The notes under the pieces were generated by a model. The model was not told the origin of the DNA and did not search any database. It saw nothing but the letters and a program-made list of their open reading frames with translations. 37,850 bases of DNA from Dehalococcoidia bacterium UBA5760 (GTDB taxonomy: Bacteria > Chloroflexota > Dehalococcoidia > Dehalococcoidales > UBA5760): the NCBI GenBank assembly GCA_002418895.1, contig DIFA01000016.1, forward strand, positions 2,803 to 40,652, in the 5' to 3' direction. A program made the translations under genes and the position numbers. The number at the start of each line of letters is the position of its first letter. The first letter of the stretch is position 1. Below, piece after piece: positions 9,274 through 18,030 of the stretch.

Positions 9274-10113
9274 ATGCGTAAGCTTCCCATAGTGGCGATA
9301 GCATATGATTTCGACGGTACACTCTCCCCGGGGAATATGCAGGAACACAGCTTTATTCTCGATATAGGGATGACACCGCGCGAATTCTGGAAGTTAGCGG
9401 AACAATTGTCTAAAAAGCATGAGGCGGACAGTGTTCTGACATATATGAATCTGATGCTGGAGAAAGCGGATGAAGCAAATGTGCCAGTGCGGCGGCAAGA
9501 CTTCAAGAACCATGGAAAATCAATAGAGCTTTATGAGGGGGTCGATACCTGGTTTAACCGAATCAACAATTATGGTAAAAAACTCGGTCTCAAAGTTGAG
9601 CACTTTATAATCTCGTCTGGTCTCCGAGAGATGATTGAGGGCACCAGCATTGCCGGAAAATTTAGAAGGATTTACGCCTCGTCCTTCAAATATGACCAGA
9701 ATGAGGTTGCCGAATGGCCGGCGCTGGCTATCAACTTTACCACAAAGACTCAGTATCTGTTTCGCATTAATAAAGGTGCACTCGATATCTTTGATGAGAA
9801 AAGAATCAATGAATTTATAAAAATGGAAGACCGTCCCATTCCTTTCAAGCGAATGATATTTGTCGGCGATGGTAACACGGATATCCCCTGCTTTAGTCTG
9901 GTTAAAAGTCTGGGTGGGCATTCAGTTGTCGTCTATAAACCGAGAACCAAAGGGGCAAAAGAAAAGGCGGCGAAATTGGTCAAAGACGGGCGGGTAAACT
10001 TTATCGTTCCGGCCGATTATTCCAAAGATAGCCACATTATGAATGTCGTCAAAGCGATATTAGATAAAATCGCGAGTGATTGTGATCTGGACCGTCTTGG
10101 AATTCAAGATTGA
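9274..10113 (+). CDS. HAD-superfamily phosphatase
   Basis: About 279 aa from ATG 9274; TTG 9244 and ATG 9265 are in-frame alternatives, and GGGA lies about nine bases before 9274. HAD motif I is DFDGTL near the N-terminus (D12, D14). A Ser motif II is FIISSG, and motif IV is VGDGNTD at ~197-203. The predicted insertion between motifs I and II is helical, as in phosphoserine-phosphatase-like (type I cap) HADs. It follows the methyltransferase by under 80 bases on the same strand, so it may belong to the cassette, for example acting on a nucleotide or nucleic-acid phosphate. It could equally be a housekeeping phosphatase. The substrate is not predictable from the sequence. Confidence 0.8.
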   Translation: MRKLPIVAIAYDFDGTLSPGNMQEHSFILDIGMTPREFWKLAEQLSKKHEADSVLTYMNLMLEKADEANVPVRRQDFKNHGKSIELYEGVDTWFNRINNYGKKLGLKVEHFIISSGLREMIEGTSIAGKFRRIYASSFKYDQNEVAEWPALAINFTTKTQYLFRINKGALDIFDEKRINEFIKMEDRPIPFKRMIFVGDGNTDIPCFSLVKSLGGHSVVVYKPRTKGAKEKAAKLVKDGRVNFIVPADYSKDSHIMNVVKAILDKIASDCDLDRLGIQD

Positions 10114-10141
10114 GGAAGCTAAGACCGAACTCAACTGAGTT

Positions 10142-10354
10142 ATGAATACCAAATTAAGAATAAACCCGAAACTCCTTCAATTCGCACGTGAAGAGTGTGG
10201 ATATTCTTCATCAAAAATAGCCGGTAGTATCCACATGACCAGGGAAAGTACCTTGAGAGGGGAAACAGCGACACAGGAGCCGGTCTCAATGAGCCGATTA
10301 CTCTGGATTAGCCTTACGACATCGTTGTATTACACAAAGCTGACTAATGTGTAG
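10142..10354 (+). pseudogene. Decayed XRE/ImmA-IrrE-type HTH N-terminus
   Basis: The first ~35 residues (INPKLLQFAREECGYSSSKIAG) closely match the opening helices of HTH proteins that precede ImmA/IrrE-like metalloprotease antitoxins. After that the normal helix-turn-helix W-E-G segment and the whole protease part are missing, and the frame closes at 70 residues. No downstream continuation was seen in another frame. It looks like a truncated remnant at the 3' boundary of the defence-like cassette. An intact small protein is possible but less likely. Confidence 0.42.
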
Positions 10355-10386
10355 TCCCCTCACGGAAAGAAATATAGATTTGAATT

Positions 10387-10404
10387 ACAGGGATTTTCCC
10401 CTGT
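10387..10404. promoter_or_regulatory. Dyad upstream of the molbindin gene
   Basis: ACAGGG / CCCTGT arms around a short AT-rich loop, about 60 bp before the mop start. The position suits an operator or a short hairpin. No regulator assignment is possible from sequence alone. Confidence 0.3.
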
Positions 10405-10463
10405 TCATGACGAACGATAAAGTGGTATAGTTGAATTATCAAAGGCTCCTAAGGAGGACAAAA

Positions 10464-10673
10464 ATGAAAATCAGCGCACGTAACATACTTAAGGGCAAAG
10501 TGAAAAACATTAAGTCCGGTGTTGTGAATACAGAGGTTGAAGTCGAAATGCCAGGGGGAATGACCGTAGTATCTGTAATTACTAAGGAATCGGCCGAGAG
10601 CCTAGGACTGACCAATGGTAAAGAGGTTTTTGCCATAATTAAGGCATCTAACGTTATGATAGGGGTTGACTGA
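10464..10673 (+). CDS. mop: Mop-domain molybdopterin/molybdate-binding protein (molbindin)
   Basis: A 69-aa single Mop (TOBE-like) domain: MKISARNILKGKVKNI at the N-terminus, a central GVVNTEVEVEM strand pair, and KASNVMIG at the C-terminus, all typical of molbindins. These small proteins assemble as hexamers in the cytosol and bind molybdate or tungstate. ATG 10464 is chosen over the upstream in-frame start because AAGGAGG lies right before it. It converges on wtpC 38 bp away, so metal storage and metal import genes sit side by side. The call is firm; Mo versus W preference cannot be told. Confidence 0.92.
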   Translation: MKISARNILKGKVKNIKSGVVNTEVEVEMPGGMTVVSVITKESAESLGLTNGKEVFAIIKASNVMIGVD

Positions 10674-10710
10674 GAAAAATAATCGGCGTTTAATCAGCTA
10701 TATCGGGTTT

Positions 10711-11757
10711 TTAAAATAGGTGTAGCGATGACGGCGAGAATGTTAAATGCACTTGTTGGCCTATGCTTAACCGCATCTCTTCAAAAGTGCGCCGTGTAAG
10801 TAGACATGTCACGGGCGGCGGTAAGTTAACCGTAACGTTGATTATTGCACCCTTATTAACAAACCGAGTAATAACTCCCATGAAGTGGTTATCCCCATCG
10901 TTTGCTATAGTGTCGCTTGAGATTAAGATGTCTTCGGGGCGGATCGAAGCATGACAAGGTCCTTCTAAATTTGTATCGGCTATAAGCTTTGTCCCATTTA
11001 AATTGAAAGCGGTTTTCCCATGCCTCTCTTTCATCGCTAATCCAGAAAATATGTTTCCGGTCATAGTAAAACGGGCTACGAACTCCGAGTTGGGTTTACG
11101 GAATATATCGGTTGTTGTACCAATCTGTTTTATTTCGCCTTCGCCAATAACGGCTATGCGGTCTCCCATGGTAATTGCCTCCTCAAAATCGTGGGTGACG
11201 TGCAGAACGGTAATGCCCAGCTCCTCGTGGAGTTTCAAAATTTCCTGTCCCACGTTTTCGCGTGTCTGCGGGTCAAGTGCACCGAGAGGTTCATCTAGCA
11301 GTAGTACTTCAGGATTGGTCACGATAGCTCTAGCCAGGGCTACCTTCTGTTTTTCACCACCGCTTAAGGTATTCGGCTTTCTAGAAAGAAGTTGTTCTAT
11401 ACTGAGAAGTTGAACCACTTTGCTTAGGGAGATAGCCATATCTTGGGGATTATAGCCACGCATTTTTAACCCGAATAAAATGTTATTTCTTACCGAATAG
11501 TGAGGAAAGAGCATGTAATCCTGGTAGACGATGCTCACCTTACGTTCCTCCGGTTTCATTCCGGTTATGTCTTCCCCTTCCAACCATATTTGGCCTGTTT
11601 TAATTGGCTGAACGCCGGCAATCGACTCGAGGAGAACAGTTTTCCCGGCGCCGGTGGGTCCAAGAACGATGAAATATTCACTCCTATTTATGTTGAGACA
11701 AATATTATGCAGCGTAAAAGCTCCGAGCTCAACAGATAAACTCCGGATTTCTATCAT
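10711..11757 (-). CDS. wtpC: Tungstate/molybdate ABC transporter ATPase
   Basis: A 348-aa ABC ATPase: Walker A GPTGAGKT (~33-40), Q-loop YQDYMLFPHYS, signature LSGGEKQKVALARA, Walker B VLLLDEP and the switch histidine in VLHVTHD. The last ~110 residues form a TOBE-type regulatory domain (SIRPEDI motif), as in ModC, WtpC and CysA, where it can bind the oxyanion. It lies five bases after the permease gene and ends the long minus-strand cluster. Specificity for tungstate/molybdate is inherited from the WtpA-like binding protein two genes upstream. Confidence 0.9.
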   Translation of the reverse strand: MIEIRSLSVELGAFTLHNICLNINRSEYFIVLGPTGAGKTVLLESIAGVQPIKTGQIWLEGEDITGMKPEERKVSIVYQDYMLFPHYSVRNNILFGLKMRGYNPQDMAISLSKVVQLLSIEQLLSRKPNTLSGGEKQKVALARAIVTNPEVLLLDEPLGALDPQTRENVGQEILKLHEELGITVLHVTHDFEEAITMGDRIAVIGEGEIKQIGTTTDIFRKPNSEFVARFTMTGNIFSGLAMKERHGKTAFNLNGTKLIADTNLEGPCHASIRPEDILISSDTIANDGDNHFMGVITRFVNKGAIINVTVNLPPPVTCLLTRRTFEEMRLSIGQQVHLTFSPSSLHLF

Positions 11758-11762
11758 GCCCG

Positions 11763-12569
11763 CTATCTCCGACTGACCAGCATACGCAATATGACAAAAA
11801 TGAGTACGCTGACGATTATTAGAATAGCAGCTATCGGTCGCGCATGGTCAAGACCAAACGCCTCAAAACGCTGGAAGAGAAGAATAGGTGCTGTCATTGG
11901 GTGATAGGCGAGAATAATCACGGCGCCGAATTCGCTGATGCCTCGCGCCCACATCATAATGTTTCCAGCAACAATGCTTTGCTTGGCCAGAGGGAATGAT
12001 ATGTGAGTAAATACCTGCCAGGGAGAAGCCCCCAGCGTACGGGCCACTCTTTCCAACCTTACATCTACCTTCTTGAATCCCTCTTTGGCTGAGTCAATCA
12101 AGAAAGGGACGCTCACGAAAAGCATCGCAATGACAATACCGGCAGTCGAGTCAACAAATGAAATGCCAATACTGCCAAAAGCTCTTCCAACAGCAAAAGA
12201 ACGACCGAAAACAAAGAGTAGCGCAATACCGGCAGCGGTATGGGGAATTACAATGGGGACATTGATCAGTCCCTCAACCAGCTTTTTACCAAAGAATTCG
12301 TGCCTGGCCAGAAAGTATGCCAGTGGAATGCCGAAGATGAATCCTACAATCGTGGCGATAAGAGCGGTATAGAGCGTCAGCCAGATAGCAGCTGCAACTT
12401 CCCTGTCCAGCACAGTCGTCCAGAATAATGCTGGCTCTTCCGCAGATGATATCAGCATTTTACCCAGAGGCACGACAATGAAGAAGAAGATGACAAGTCC
12501 TAAGAGAAAAAAGGTGAAGGTAAGTTTGTTGCTTACAATATACCTGACAATACGCAAAATGCGGTTCAT
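11763..12569 (-). CDS. wtpB: Tungstate/molybdate ABC transporter permease
   Basis: A 268-aa membrane protein with about six hydrophobic segments. The EAA-type coupling loop is at ~175-195 (RVARTLGASPWQVFTHISFPLA), followed by the ISEFGAVIILAYHP stretch characteristic of ModB/WtpB permeases. It begins one base after the wtpA stop and ends five bases before wtpC, a tight ABC transporter operon. It forms the inner-membrane channel for the oxyanion. Confidence 0.92.
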   Translation of the reverse strand: MNRILRIVRYIVSNKLTFTFFLLGLVIFFFIVVPLGKMLISSAEEPALFWTTVLDREVAAAIWLTLYTALIATIVGFIFGIPLAYFLARHEFFGKKLVEGLINVPIVIPHTAAGIALLFVFGRSFAVGRAFGSIGISFVDSTAGIVIAMLFVSVPFLIDSAKEGFKKVDVRLERVARTLGASPWQVFTHISFPLAKQSIVAGNIMMWARGISEFGAVIILAYHPMTAPILLFQRFEAFGLDHARPIAAILIIVSVLIFVILRMLVSRR

Positions 12570-12570
12570 G

Positions 12571-13647
12571 TTACTCCCATGGCGATACCATGATTTTCAG
12601 TTCTTTGGGAAGGCGATCATGGTTGTTCGCTACCAGAGATATGTACGGCTGGTAATAGTGAGAGAATATCTGTGCCCCAGCTGGTCCGAGCATGAACTCA
12701 AGATACCTTACAGCTTCTTCGTATTGAGGGCTATTCTCAGGTATGGTGACTCCATAGTATATCGTCTGGCAGGTAAATTCCGGGATTATCGATGCAAATC
12801 TCTGGTAATCAAGCTTGACACTGAGGTCATACCCCAGCTTTTCAAAGTCGTTAGAACCGAGATTTATTTCTGGCGGAAACTCCAGAAAGAGCAAATTATG
12901 CTGACGGGCGACACTCTCATATTCAAAAGCGTAATCAATATCTCCCGATTTCAGTACGCCCAGCAGGACAACGCTTGAGCCCCGTATGCTTATGTCATGT
13001 GGCCTGACCACTTCCGGTACGAGTATCGTGCACCGCCCGTTGTCCATCTGTGAAGTAATGGGATATTCAAAGTTACCAAGCACATTATCAAATATGTTAT
13101 CGTCATCATAAAGCAGTTCGGCCAGCCAACAGGCCATAATGGCGCGGTAACCGCAGGCATCGAATCGCGGGTCAGACATGCCCAGTCTGACATCAGGGCG
13201 GGAGAGTATTTCATACCAATTATCGGCGTTAATCTCATCAGCATAGTTGCTGCTTGGGGTATAGGCCAAGCCCAGCGTATTCGATGCAAATCTGATATAC
13301 CAGTTAGCATAGCTATCATCGCTATCAGGCATCTGTACGTCATACATCATAGGTGGGATAAGGGAATGATCCGCCACGGCTACTATATCAGCTTCATGCC
13401 CCAATTCGGTGACGCGACGTATCACTTGGATACTGCCATGCCCTTGGGTAAGCACATCTACATGCGGATAAAGTGCCTCGTAAGCCTTTTCAATTTCCAT
13501 GAACGGCACCATCAAGCTACCAGCGCATATCACCCTTAGCTGAGTCTTCTCCTCTGCATTGCGCTGGCATGACAGCAGACTGATACCTAGAACCACGATA
13601 ACAAAAGCGACGCCAATTATGATTAGTTTACGTACCAACGAATGCAT
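12571..13647 (-). CDS. wtpA: Tungstate/molybdate-binding lipoprotein (WtpA family)
   Basis: A 358-aa solute-binding protein. An N-terminal hydrophobic stretch ends in a lipobox (GISLLSC, Cys ~27), so it is a membrane-anchored lipoprotein. Family signatures are clear: the oxyanion-binding AGSLMVPF near the mature N-terminus, RRVTELGHEADIVAVAD, the NWYEILSRPDVRLGMSDP segment and the CGYRAIM motif. WtpA proteins bind tungstate and molybdate with high affinity. The gene sits 11 bases after a molybdopterin-domain gene, so the importer is transcribed with the exported proteins upstream. Confidence 0.93.
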   Translation of the reverse strand: MHSLVRKLIIIGVAFVIVVLGISLLSCQRNAEEKTQLRVICAGSLMVPFMEIEKAYEALYPHVDVLTQGHGSIQVIRRVTELGHEADIVAVADHSLIPPMMYDVQMPDSDDSYANWYIRFASNTLGLAYTPSSNYADEINADNWYEILSRPDVRLGMSDPRFDACGYRAIMACWLAELLYDDDNIFDNVLGNFEYPITSQMDNGRCTILVPEVVRPHDISIRGSSVVLLGVLKSGDIDYAFEYESVARQHNLLFLEFPPEINLGSNDFEKLGYDLSVKLDYQRFASIIPEFTCQTIYYGVTIPENSPQYEEAVRYLEFMLGPAGAQIFSHYYQPYISLVANNHDRLPKELKIMVSPWE

Positions 13648-13658
13648 GCGCTCATCCC

Positions 13659-14270
13659 TCAGTCTTGGGTAGTAGTGCGAGGCTCCCTTATTTCAATACG
13701 ATTAACCCACTTTACCCACCAGTGACCCTCGGTAATTAGGTCATCAGGATTGGTAATAGCTAGCCGGAACGGCTTACCATCTTCATCAGAAAGGGGCTCG
13801 CCGTTTTGTTCAAATATTAGCAAAAAATCAACATCCGCGCGGGGGATAATTTTTAGAGTAACTGGATCAAAAACGTCAACTCCCCCTTTCAACTGTTCGT
13901 AATCGTACACTGCAGAATAGCCGTCCCTTGCAGCCACAAGCAGGATGTCAGAGGCAGTAATTCCCCCGACCATGTCACATAGTGTTTCAATGCGTACTCC
14001 TTTGACGATATAGGGCCCGTAGATCACACCGACGGAGGAAAAATAGCCGCCGCGAGTTTTCACACTTGGTAAAGAAAGTACATCATCACCGTTTAAAACC
14101 ACTTGCTGCCCATCTCGGCCTATAAGGGCAAGGTTCCATTCCGTAATTTCGGTTTGATGCTTGTCTGGAAATATACACTGAGATAAAAATACTGCACTAA
14201 CCAGTAATGCCAGCCCGGCTATTAACAAGAATAACGTACCCTTTGACTTACCGTTAAAAAGGCGCTTCAG
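13659..14270 (-). CDS. Exported single-domain molybdopterin-binding-like protein
   Basis: About 203 aa. A likely start is CTG at 14270: AGGAGG lies eight bases upstream and the CTG overlaps the TGA of the previous gene in a CTGA arrangement. The longer upstream reading would lie entirely inside the neighbour. A hydrophobic N-terminal segment (LFLLIAGLALLVSAVFLS) acts as signal or anchor. The remainder resembles one oxidoreductase molybdopterin-binding (sulfite-oxidase-type) domain: VKGVRIETLCDMVGG, VAARDGYSAVYDY, FEQNGEPLSDEDGKPFRL and WVKWVNRIEI. The cofactor cysteine of true sulfite oxidases is not evident. Role unknown; context suggests Mo/W-related surface function. Confidence 0.75.
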   Translation of the reverse strand: MKRLFNGKSKGTLFLLIAGLALLVSAVFLSQCIFPDKHQTEITEWNLALIGRDGQQVVLNGDDVLSLPSVKTRGGYFSSVGVIYGPYIVKGVRIETLCDMVGGITASDILLVAARDGYSAVYDYEQLKGGVDVFDPVTLKIIPRADVDFLLIFEQNGEPLSDEDGKPFRLAITNPDDLITEGHWWVKWVNRIEIREPRTTTQD

Positions 14271-15172
14271 TCTACATTCCTCCTTAAGCGACGTATAGCC
14301 AGTGATACAAATACTATTCCGGTAGCTCCACATGCAATAACTACCCACAACACAGGCTTCATGAAATCGAATACTCCGGATGCAGGGTGGTTAGAACTGT
14401 CTGGTATCACAGGAGGGGTCAAGCCTTGTTCATCGGAGTCGGGTTGTGTTGGGGCTGTAACAACAGGCACACTTTCCTGAGAATAAATGATCAGTCGACT
14501 AATCCACTTTCCCGAGAGTCCGTTAGTGCTGGGTAGTCCCTGGTAGAAATGCTGGTATTTTTCTTGAGGCAGGCAAACGCGCATGTCGTCGTTACCGAAA
14601 ACATACTTGCCGTCAGTATTAGTAGTGTTAGCCATGAAAACAATCTGCATCGCGGTATGATATCCTTCAATGCCAGGGTAGCCGGTTCCATATTTTTCGC
14701 CGGTTGTTGCATCATCTCCGTTGAACCAGCACAAGATGATCGGTCCCTGTCTTTCCATGGGTTCATAGATGTTCTCGTAGGCGAATTCAGTGTACCACCC
14801 ATCAACCGCCACGAGACGCACTTCATCGCCGGTGACCATCCCACCGACGAGATCGCACAAATCACGGGTATTAGTACCCATGACAGCTCCTTTGTCTTTA
14901 AGGTTTTGAGTTTCAGACGGATCCCACATATCCCCTTCAAACACCGGACCCTGATGATAATAATGTGTCACGCCGTTACCGTATACCGACAGATTATCCT
15001 TCATCCACTGGTACGATACGGTATTTTCAGAAATTACGGTGGTCCGATCTACAGCATACTTAAGAATATGAATTTGATCAGTTGATCCTGCCGCTAATGC
15101 CGGCGCGGCAGCAGTGCAAGTAACCAGAAATAATCCAGCCAACATAAGCAGCATTTTATAAAACAGTTTCAT
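14267..15172 (-). CDS. Surface protein, molybdopterin-domain-like, C-terminal membrane anchor
   Basis: A 301-aa protein with a signal peptide (cleavage after about ALA-28). One copy of the cluster's shared N-terminal module (~30-230) contains HYYHQGP, NLKDKGA, DLCDLVGG, VFGNDDM and ISRLIIYS. A Pro/Ser linker and a single transmembrane helix (~265-290, VLWVVIACGATGIVFVSLAI) follow, then a basic tail (RRLRR). The domain should therefore face outside. It overlaps the upstream phosphatase gene by 17 bases and the downstream gene by four. The core LCxLVGG...DGY pattern relates it to sulfite-oxidase-fold domains. Function unproven. Confidence 0.72.
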   Translation of the reverse strand: MKLFYKMLLMLAGLFLVTCTAAAPALAAGSTDQIHILKYAVDRTTVISENTVSYQWMKDNLSVYGNGVTHYYHQGPVFEGDMWDPSETQNLKDKGAVMGTNTRDLCDLVGGMVTGDEVRLVAVDGWYTEFAYENIYEPMERQGPIILCWFNGDDATTGEKYGTGYPGIEGYHTAMQIVFMANTTNTDGKYVFGNDDMRVCLPQEKYQHFYQGLPSTNGLSGKWISRLIIYSQESVPVVTAPTQPDSDEQGLTPPVIPDSSNHPASGVFDFMKPVLWVVIACGATGIVFVSLAIRRLRRNVD

Positions 15173-16886
15173 CTTCTTTGACGCCCCTTGCTGTTAATAA
15201 CCGAGCCCTGTATCTACGATAAGTGACATATAGCGCAATGTTGGTAGCCACAACGATAAGTGCGACCGTTATGAGAATGATATTATCCCTGATGAGACTT
15301 GGTTTACCATCTACCTGCGAGACGATAGTGTTTATCTTGATACCGAGAGCGACATTATCTCCAGTATCACATCTAAATAGCAGTTTCCCTTTATAATCAC
15401 CATTAGGGATTTCCCGGCTGCCCAAGATTTCAAGTTCAACCCTCTGCGGTTTTTCGGAAGCATAAACTCTTACAACTTCCGGTTTAACCTTAAACGGCAA
15501 TAGCTCCGTATCTATTGTGATTTGTGCATCATGGCTGGAGGTGATTCTAACGTTGAATCGACTGCTGCCATTACTCTCCACATTGATTTTCAGTGAAGCG
15601 GGTGATACCTGAAAATCCACCTCGGGGAGATCTGGTTCGCTCTTAACTATGTTCTGTCTAATTTGAAACGTTTCAAAAATGCTGTTAAAAGGGTGGATTT
15701 CTATGACTTCGCGATTATCATCAGAGATGCTGGCCACTTTAATAATATCAATAGTCACCTCTTGACGATTCACGGTTACCCTTGCGTAACCGAGAGTTTT
15801 CGATAAACGGTTCTGGCAGTTAGGCGGAATTTCCGGGCTTAGTGTAGCCAATGCTCCCCCGCCGGTCCCCAATACCAAATATTGAATATCTCGTACCAGA
15901 TACCTCTCATAAGCATGTACATGTCCGCTGAATACAGCGCTTACACCCTTTTCAACTAAAATATCTTCCCAGTAATCGCGCGACTGTTGCCAACCACCAT
16001 AGTTCCTTACGTCGGAACTATAAGACGGATGGTGGAAGGACACAAACTTCCACTTACTATCGGTAAATTCCCCCACAAGCCATTGTGTCTGTTCTTGGAA
16101 GTCTGTCCAGCTATTCGTGTCGAGCATAATGAATTGTGCGTCGCCACACTGGAAGGAATAATACTGTGGCATACCAAATATCTCGTAGTAATTAGGTGAG
16201 TTATTTTCATGGTTGCCCATTACAGGATAAACAGTATTATTAGCCAGCATCTCTCTCCCGGCTTCAAAAAACATGTCCCATCCCGCTATATCATCTGCGT
16301 CGTAAGTAAAATCGCCGAGGTGTATAACGAAGGTCGCATCCTCTTCCATGGCGATATAATCGGCTATAAGCTTGTGCCTCTCCATCTGGATGAACCATGG
16401 GTATTGCTCTTGGGTATCACCATAAACAATAAAAGTAAAGGCTTCATTATCCAATGTCCTGAATTTAAAATCGCCGGTTGGCCTTCCGTTATCCCGCAGC
16501 CACTGGCCCAACTCTGTATCTATATCGCCGCTAAATGAATCCAAACTTACACCGGAACTAAGTAGCCAAACACGATAACGGTATGTATTGCCGGGTTCCA
16601 GGTTGCCAAGCTCTACGTGGTGCAGTTGGCTTGGAACAGGATCAATAACGTAATCCGTATAACCTTGGCGAAGCTGATAAGATTGTTCAGTGGCGTATTG
16701 TACAATTCCCCATGTTGGTTCTCCCGTTTTCCAGTTGATAACGGTATAGGTTCCAGTTGTCCCGGTAAGATAGGGGCCCCATAAAGGCGTAGCGGTATAT
16801 GTACTGGCCCTGACGCCCGCGCCAGTAGACAGAGTAACCAGCACCATTAATATGCAAGTGATGGCCGTTTTCACGCCGGAAATCAA
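15156..16886 (-). CDS. Membrane-anchored purple-acid-phosphatase-type metallophosphoesterase
   Basis: About 576 aa from TTG 16886. That start overlaps the previous stop as TTGA and has GAGG seven bases before it; TTG 16904 is less likely. Layout: signal peptide, PAP-type fibronectin-like N-terminal domain (~30-145), metallophosphoesterase domain (~150-385), an Ig-like domain and a C-terminal transmembrane helix with a basic tail. All five PAP metal motifs are present: YGDTQ, GDFTY, GNHE, VSFHH (VxxH) and GHVHAYER. The GDxxY tyrosine is the iron ligand in purple enzymes. It should hydrolyse phosphate monoesters or diesters outside the membrane. It lies in the Mo/W cluster rather than with pst, and no Pho box is seen near the cluster promoter. 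Confidence 0.88.
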   Translation of the reverse strand: MISGVKTAITCILMVLVTLSTGAGVRASTYTATPLWGPYLTGTTGTYTVINWKTGEPTWGIVQYATEQSYQLRQGYTDYVIDPVPSQLHHVELGNLEPGNTYRYRVWLLSSGVSLDSFSGDIDTELGQWLRDNGRPTGDFKFRTLDNEAFTFIVYGDTQEQYPWFIQMERHKLIADYIAMEEDATFVIHLGDFTYDADDIAGWDMFFEAGREMLANNTVYPVMGNHENNSPNYYEIFGMPQYYSFQCGDAQFIMLDTNSWTDFQEQTQWLVGEFTDSKWKFVSFHHPSYSSDVRNYGGWQQSRDYWEDILVEKGVSAVFSGHVHAYERYLVRDIQYLVLGTGGGALATLSPEIPPNCQNRLSKTLGYARVTVNRQEVTIDIIKVASISDDNREVIEIHPFNSIFETFQIRQNIVKSEPDLPEVDFQVSPASLKINVESNGSSRFNVRITSSHDAQITIDTELLPFKVKPEVVRVYASEKPQRVELEILGSREIPNGDYKGKLLFRCDTGDNVALGIKINTIVSQVDGKPSLIRDNIILITVALIVVATNIALYVTYRRYRARLLTARGVKEDETVL

Positions 16887-17944
16887 TCTATCGCCTCTGC
16901 CCAAAAGGTAAACAGGGCATTCTGCCTGCCGCCTTCATCCCAATCATCAGGCACTTTCAACTGGGTATCCACAGTCTCTGTCTGACTTTTGTTTACCGTA
17001 GCTATTGTTCTTGAACTATCATAGATAACGTCATCGATATAAAGCGATTGCTCATAGAAGTCCTGAGCAATATCACCGTCTCCAAGCACTTCCAGCGTTA
17101 CATAGACATCTTTAGTGCCGGTATTGGTTATTCCTACATCCACGATTGCCGAATTTTCACCGGGTTCAAGATCTTCGTAATCAATCTCACTCCTGCTCAG
17201 AGAAATTCCTACCGTTGATAGCACAACATTTGCTGTTACATTAATTACCGCATAGTTTCCCTCTCCACTTTCTTCAACTCCGCCGGAATATATTGATATC
17301 CTGTTAATATTTTTTATCGTATATCCATTTGATGAAGGATAAATGTCATAATAGTGCCACTTATACTCAGGAAACGTCTCATGCATATCCCAGTTACCAA
17401 AGACGTACTGACCCGCCGCATTGGTAGTCTGAGCAAAGCAAACAAGCATCATACCGTCGTTCCATTCCGACACATAACCGTATCCATCACAATACCAGTT
17501 AATTACAATCCTACCCTGGCGGGGTGCGGGGTTGTACACGTTACCATATTCAAATGTCTTGTTGAATCCGTCTGATGCGGTCACTCTTACCGCGTCACCT
17601 TCAGACATTCCGCCTACAAGTTCACAAAGGTCTTTAAGGTCGGTGCCTTTAAGAGCACCTTTATCCTTCAGGTTTACGGTTTCATCAGGATCCCAGAGAT
17701 TAGCGGTGTCAAAGGTAGGCCCTTGATGGAAATAATGTGTATTACCATTGCCTTGAATGGGTAATAGGTCTTCCATATCTGTATAGTCAATCGTGACCTC
17801 ATCCAAAATAGTTACTCCGTCGGCATCATATTTTACTATATGTATCGAGGTCGTTCCGGCTGCTACTACATCAGACGAAAAGGCATACATTACGGTAAAC
17901 AGTACGCCCAGTAAAAATAGGATTCTCATTAATCTGATGAACAT
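16883..17944 (-). CDS. Secreted molybdopterin-domain-like protein with CARDB/NEW3-type tail
   Basis: A 353-aa protein: signal peptide (1-~28), then the shared module (~30-230; THYFHQGPTF, NLWDPDETVNLKDKGA, DLCELVGG, VFGNWDMHE, IKNINRISIYS). After it comes a ~110-residue beta-rich domain with NTGTKDVYVTLEV, typical of CARDB or NEW3 adhesion-type modules. No C-terminal anchor is visible. ATG 17944 has AGGAG eight bases upstream. It is translationally coupled to the phosphatase gene by the TTGA overlap, so the two products are probably made in step. Function unknown. Confidence 0.72.
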   Translation of the reverse strand: MFIRLMRILFLLGVLFTVMYAFSSDVVAAGTTSIHIVKYDADGVTILDEVTIDYTDMEDLLPIQGNGNTHYFHQGPTFDTANLWDPDETVNLKDKGALKGTDLKDLCELVGGMSEGDAVRVTASDGFNKTFEYGNVYNPAPRQGRIVINWYCDGYGYVSEWNDGMMLVCFAQTTNAAGQYVFGNWDMHETFPEYKWHYYDIYPSSNGYTIKNINRISIYSGGVEESGEGNYAVINVTANVVLSTVGISLSRSEIDYEDLEPGENSAIVDVGITNTGTKDVYVTLEVLGDGDIAQDFYEQSLYIDDVIYDSSRTIATVNKSQTETVDTQLKVPDDWDEGGRQNALFTFWAEAID

Positions 17945-18030
17945 TTTATCTGCTCCTATGCTTCCGTTATGATTCCTAGAATTTCAACATGTTGTCCGGT
18001 CGATTTCAATAGTGGTTTCCTCTTTTGCTG

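Noticed and set aside
14271..14348. N-terminal extension of the molybdopterin-domain protein to 14348
   Set aside because: It lies inside the preceding gene and has no SD; the AGGAGG before CTG 14270 and the following hydrophobic segment fit a shorter protein.
14549..15085. Long plus-strand ORF (178 codons)
   Set aside because: Fully antisense to a clear exported protein whose family motifs are conserved in four other genes.
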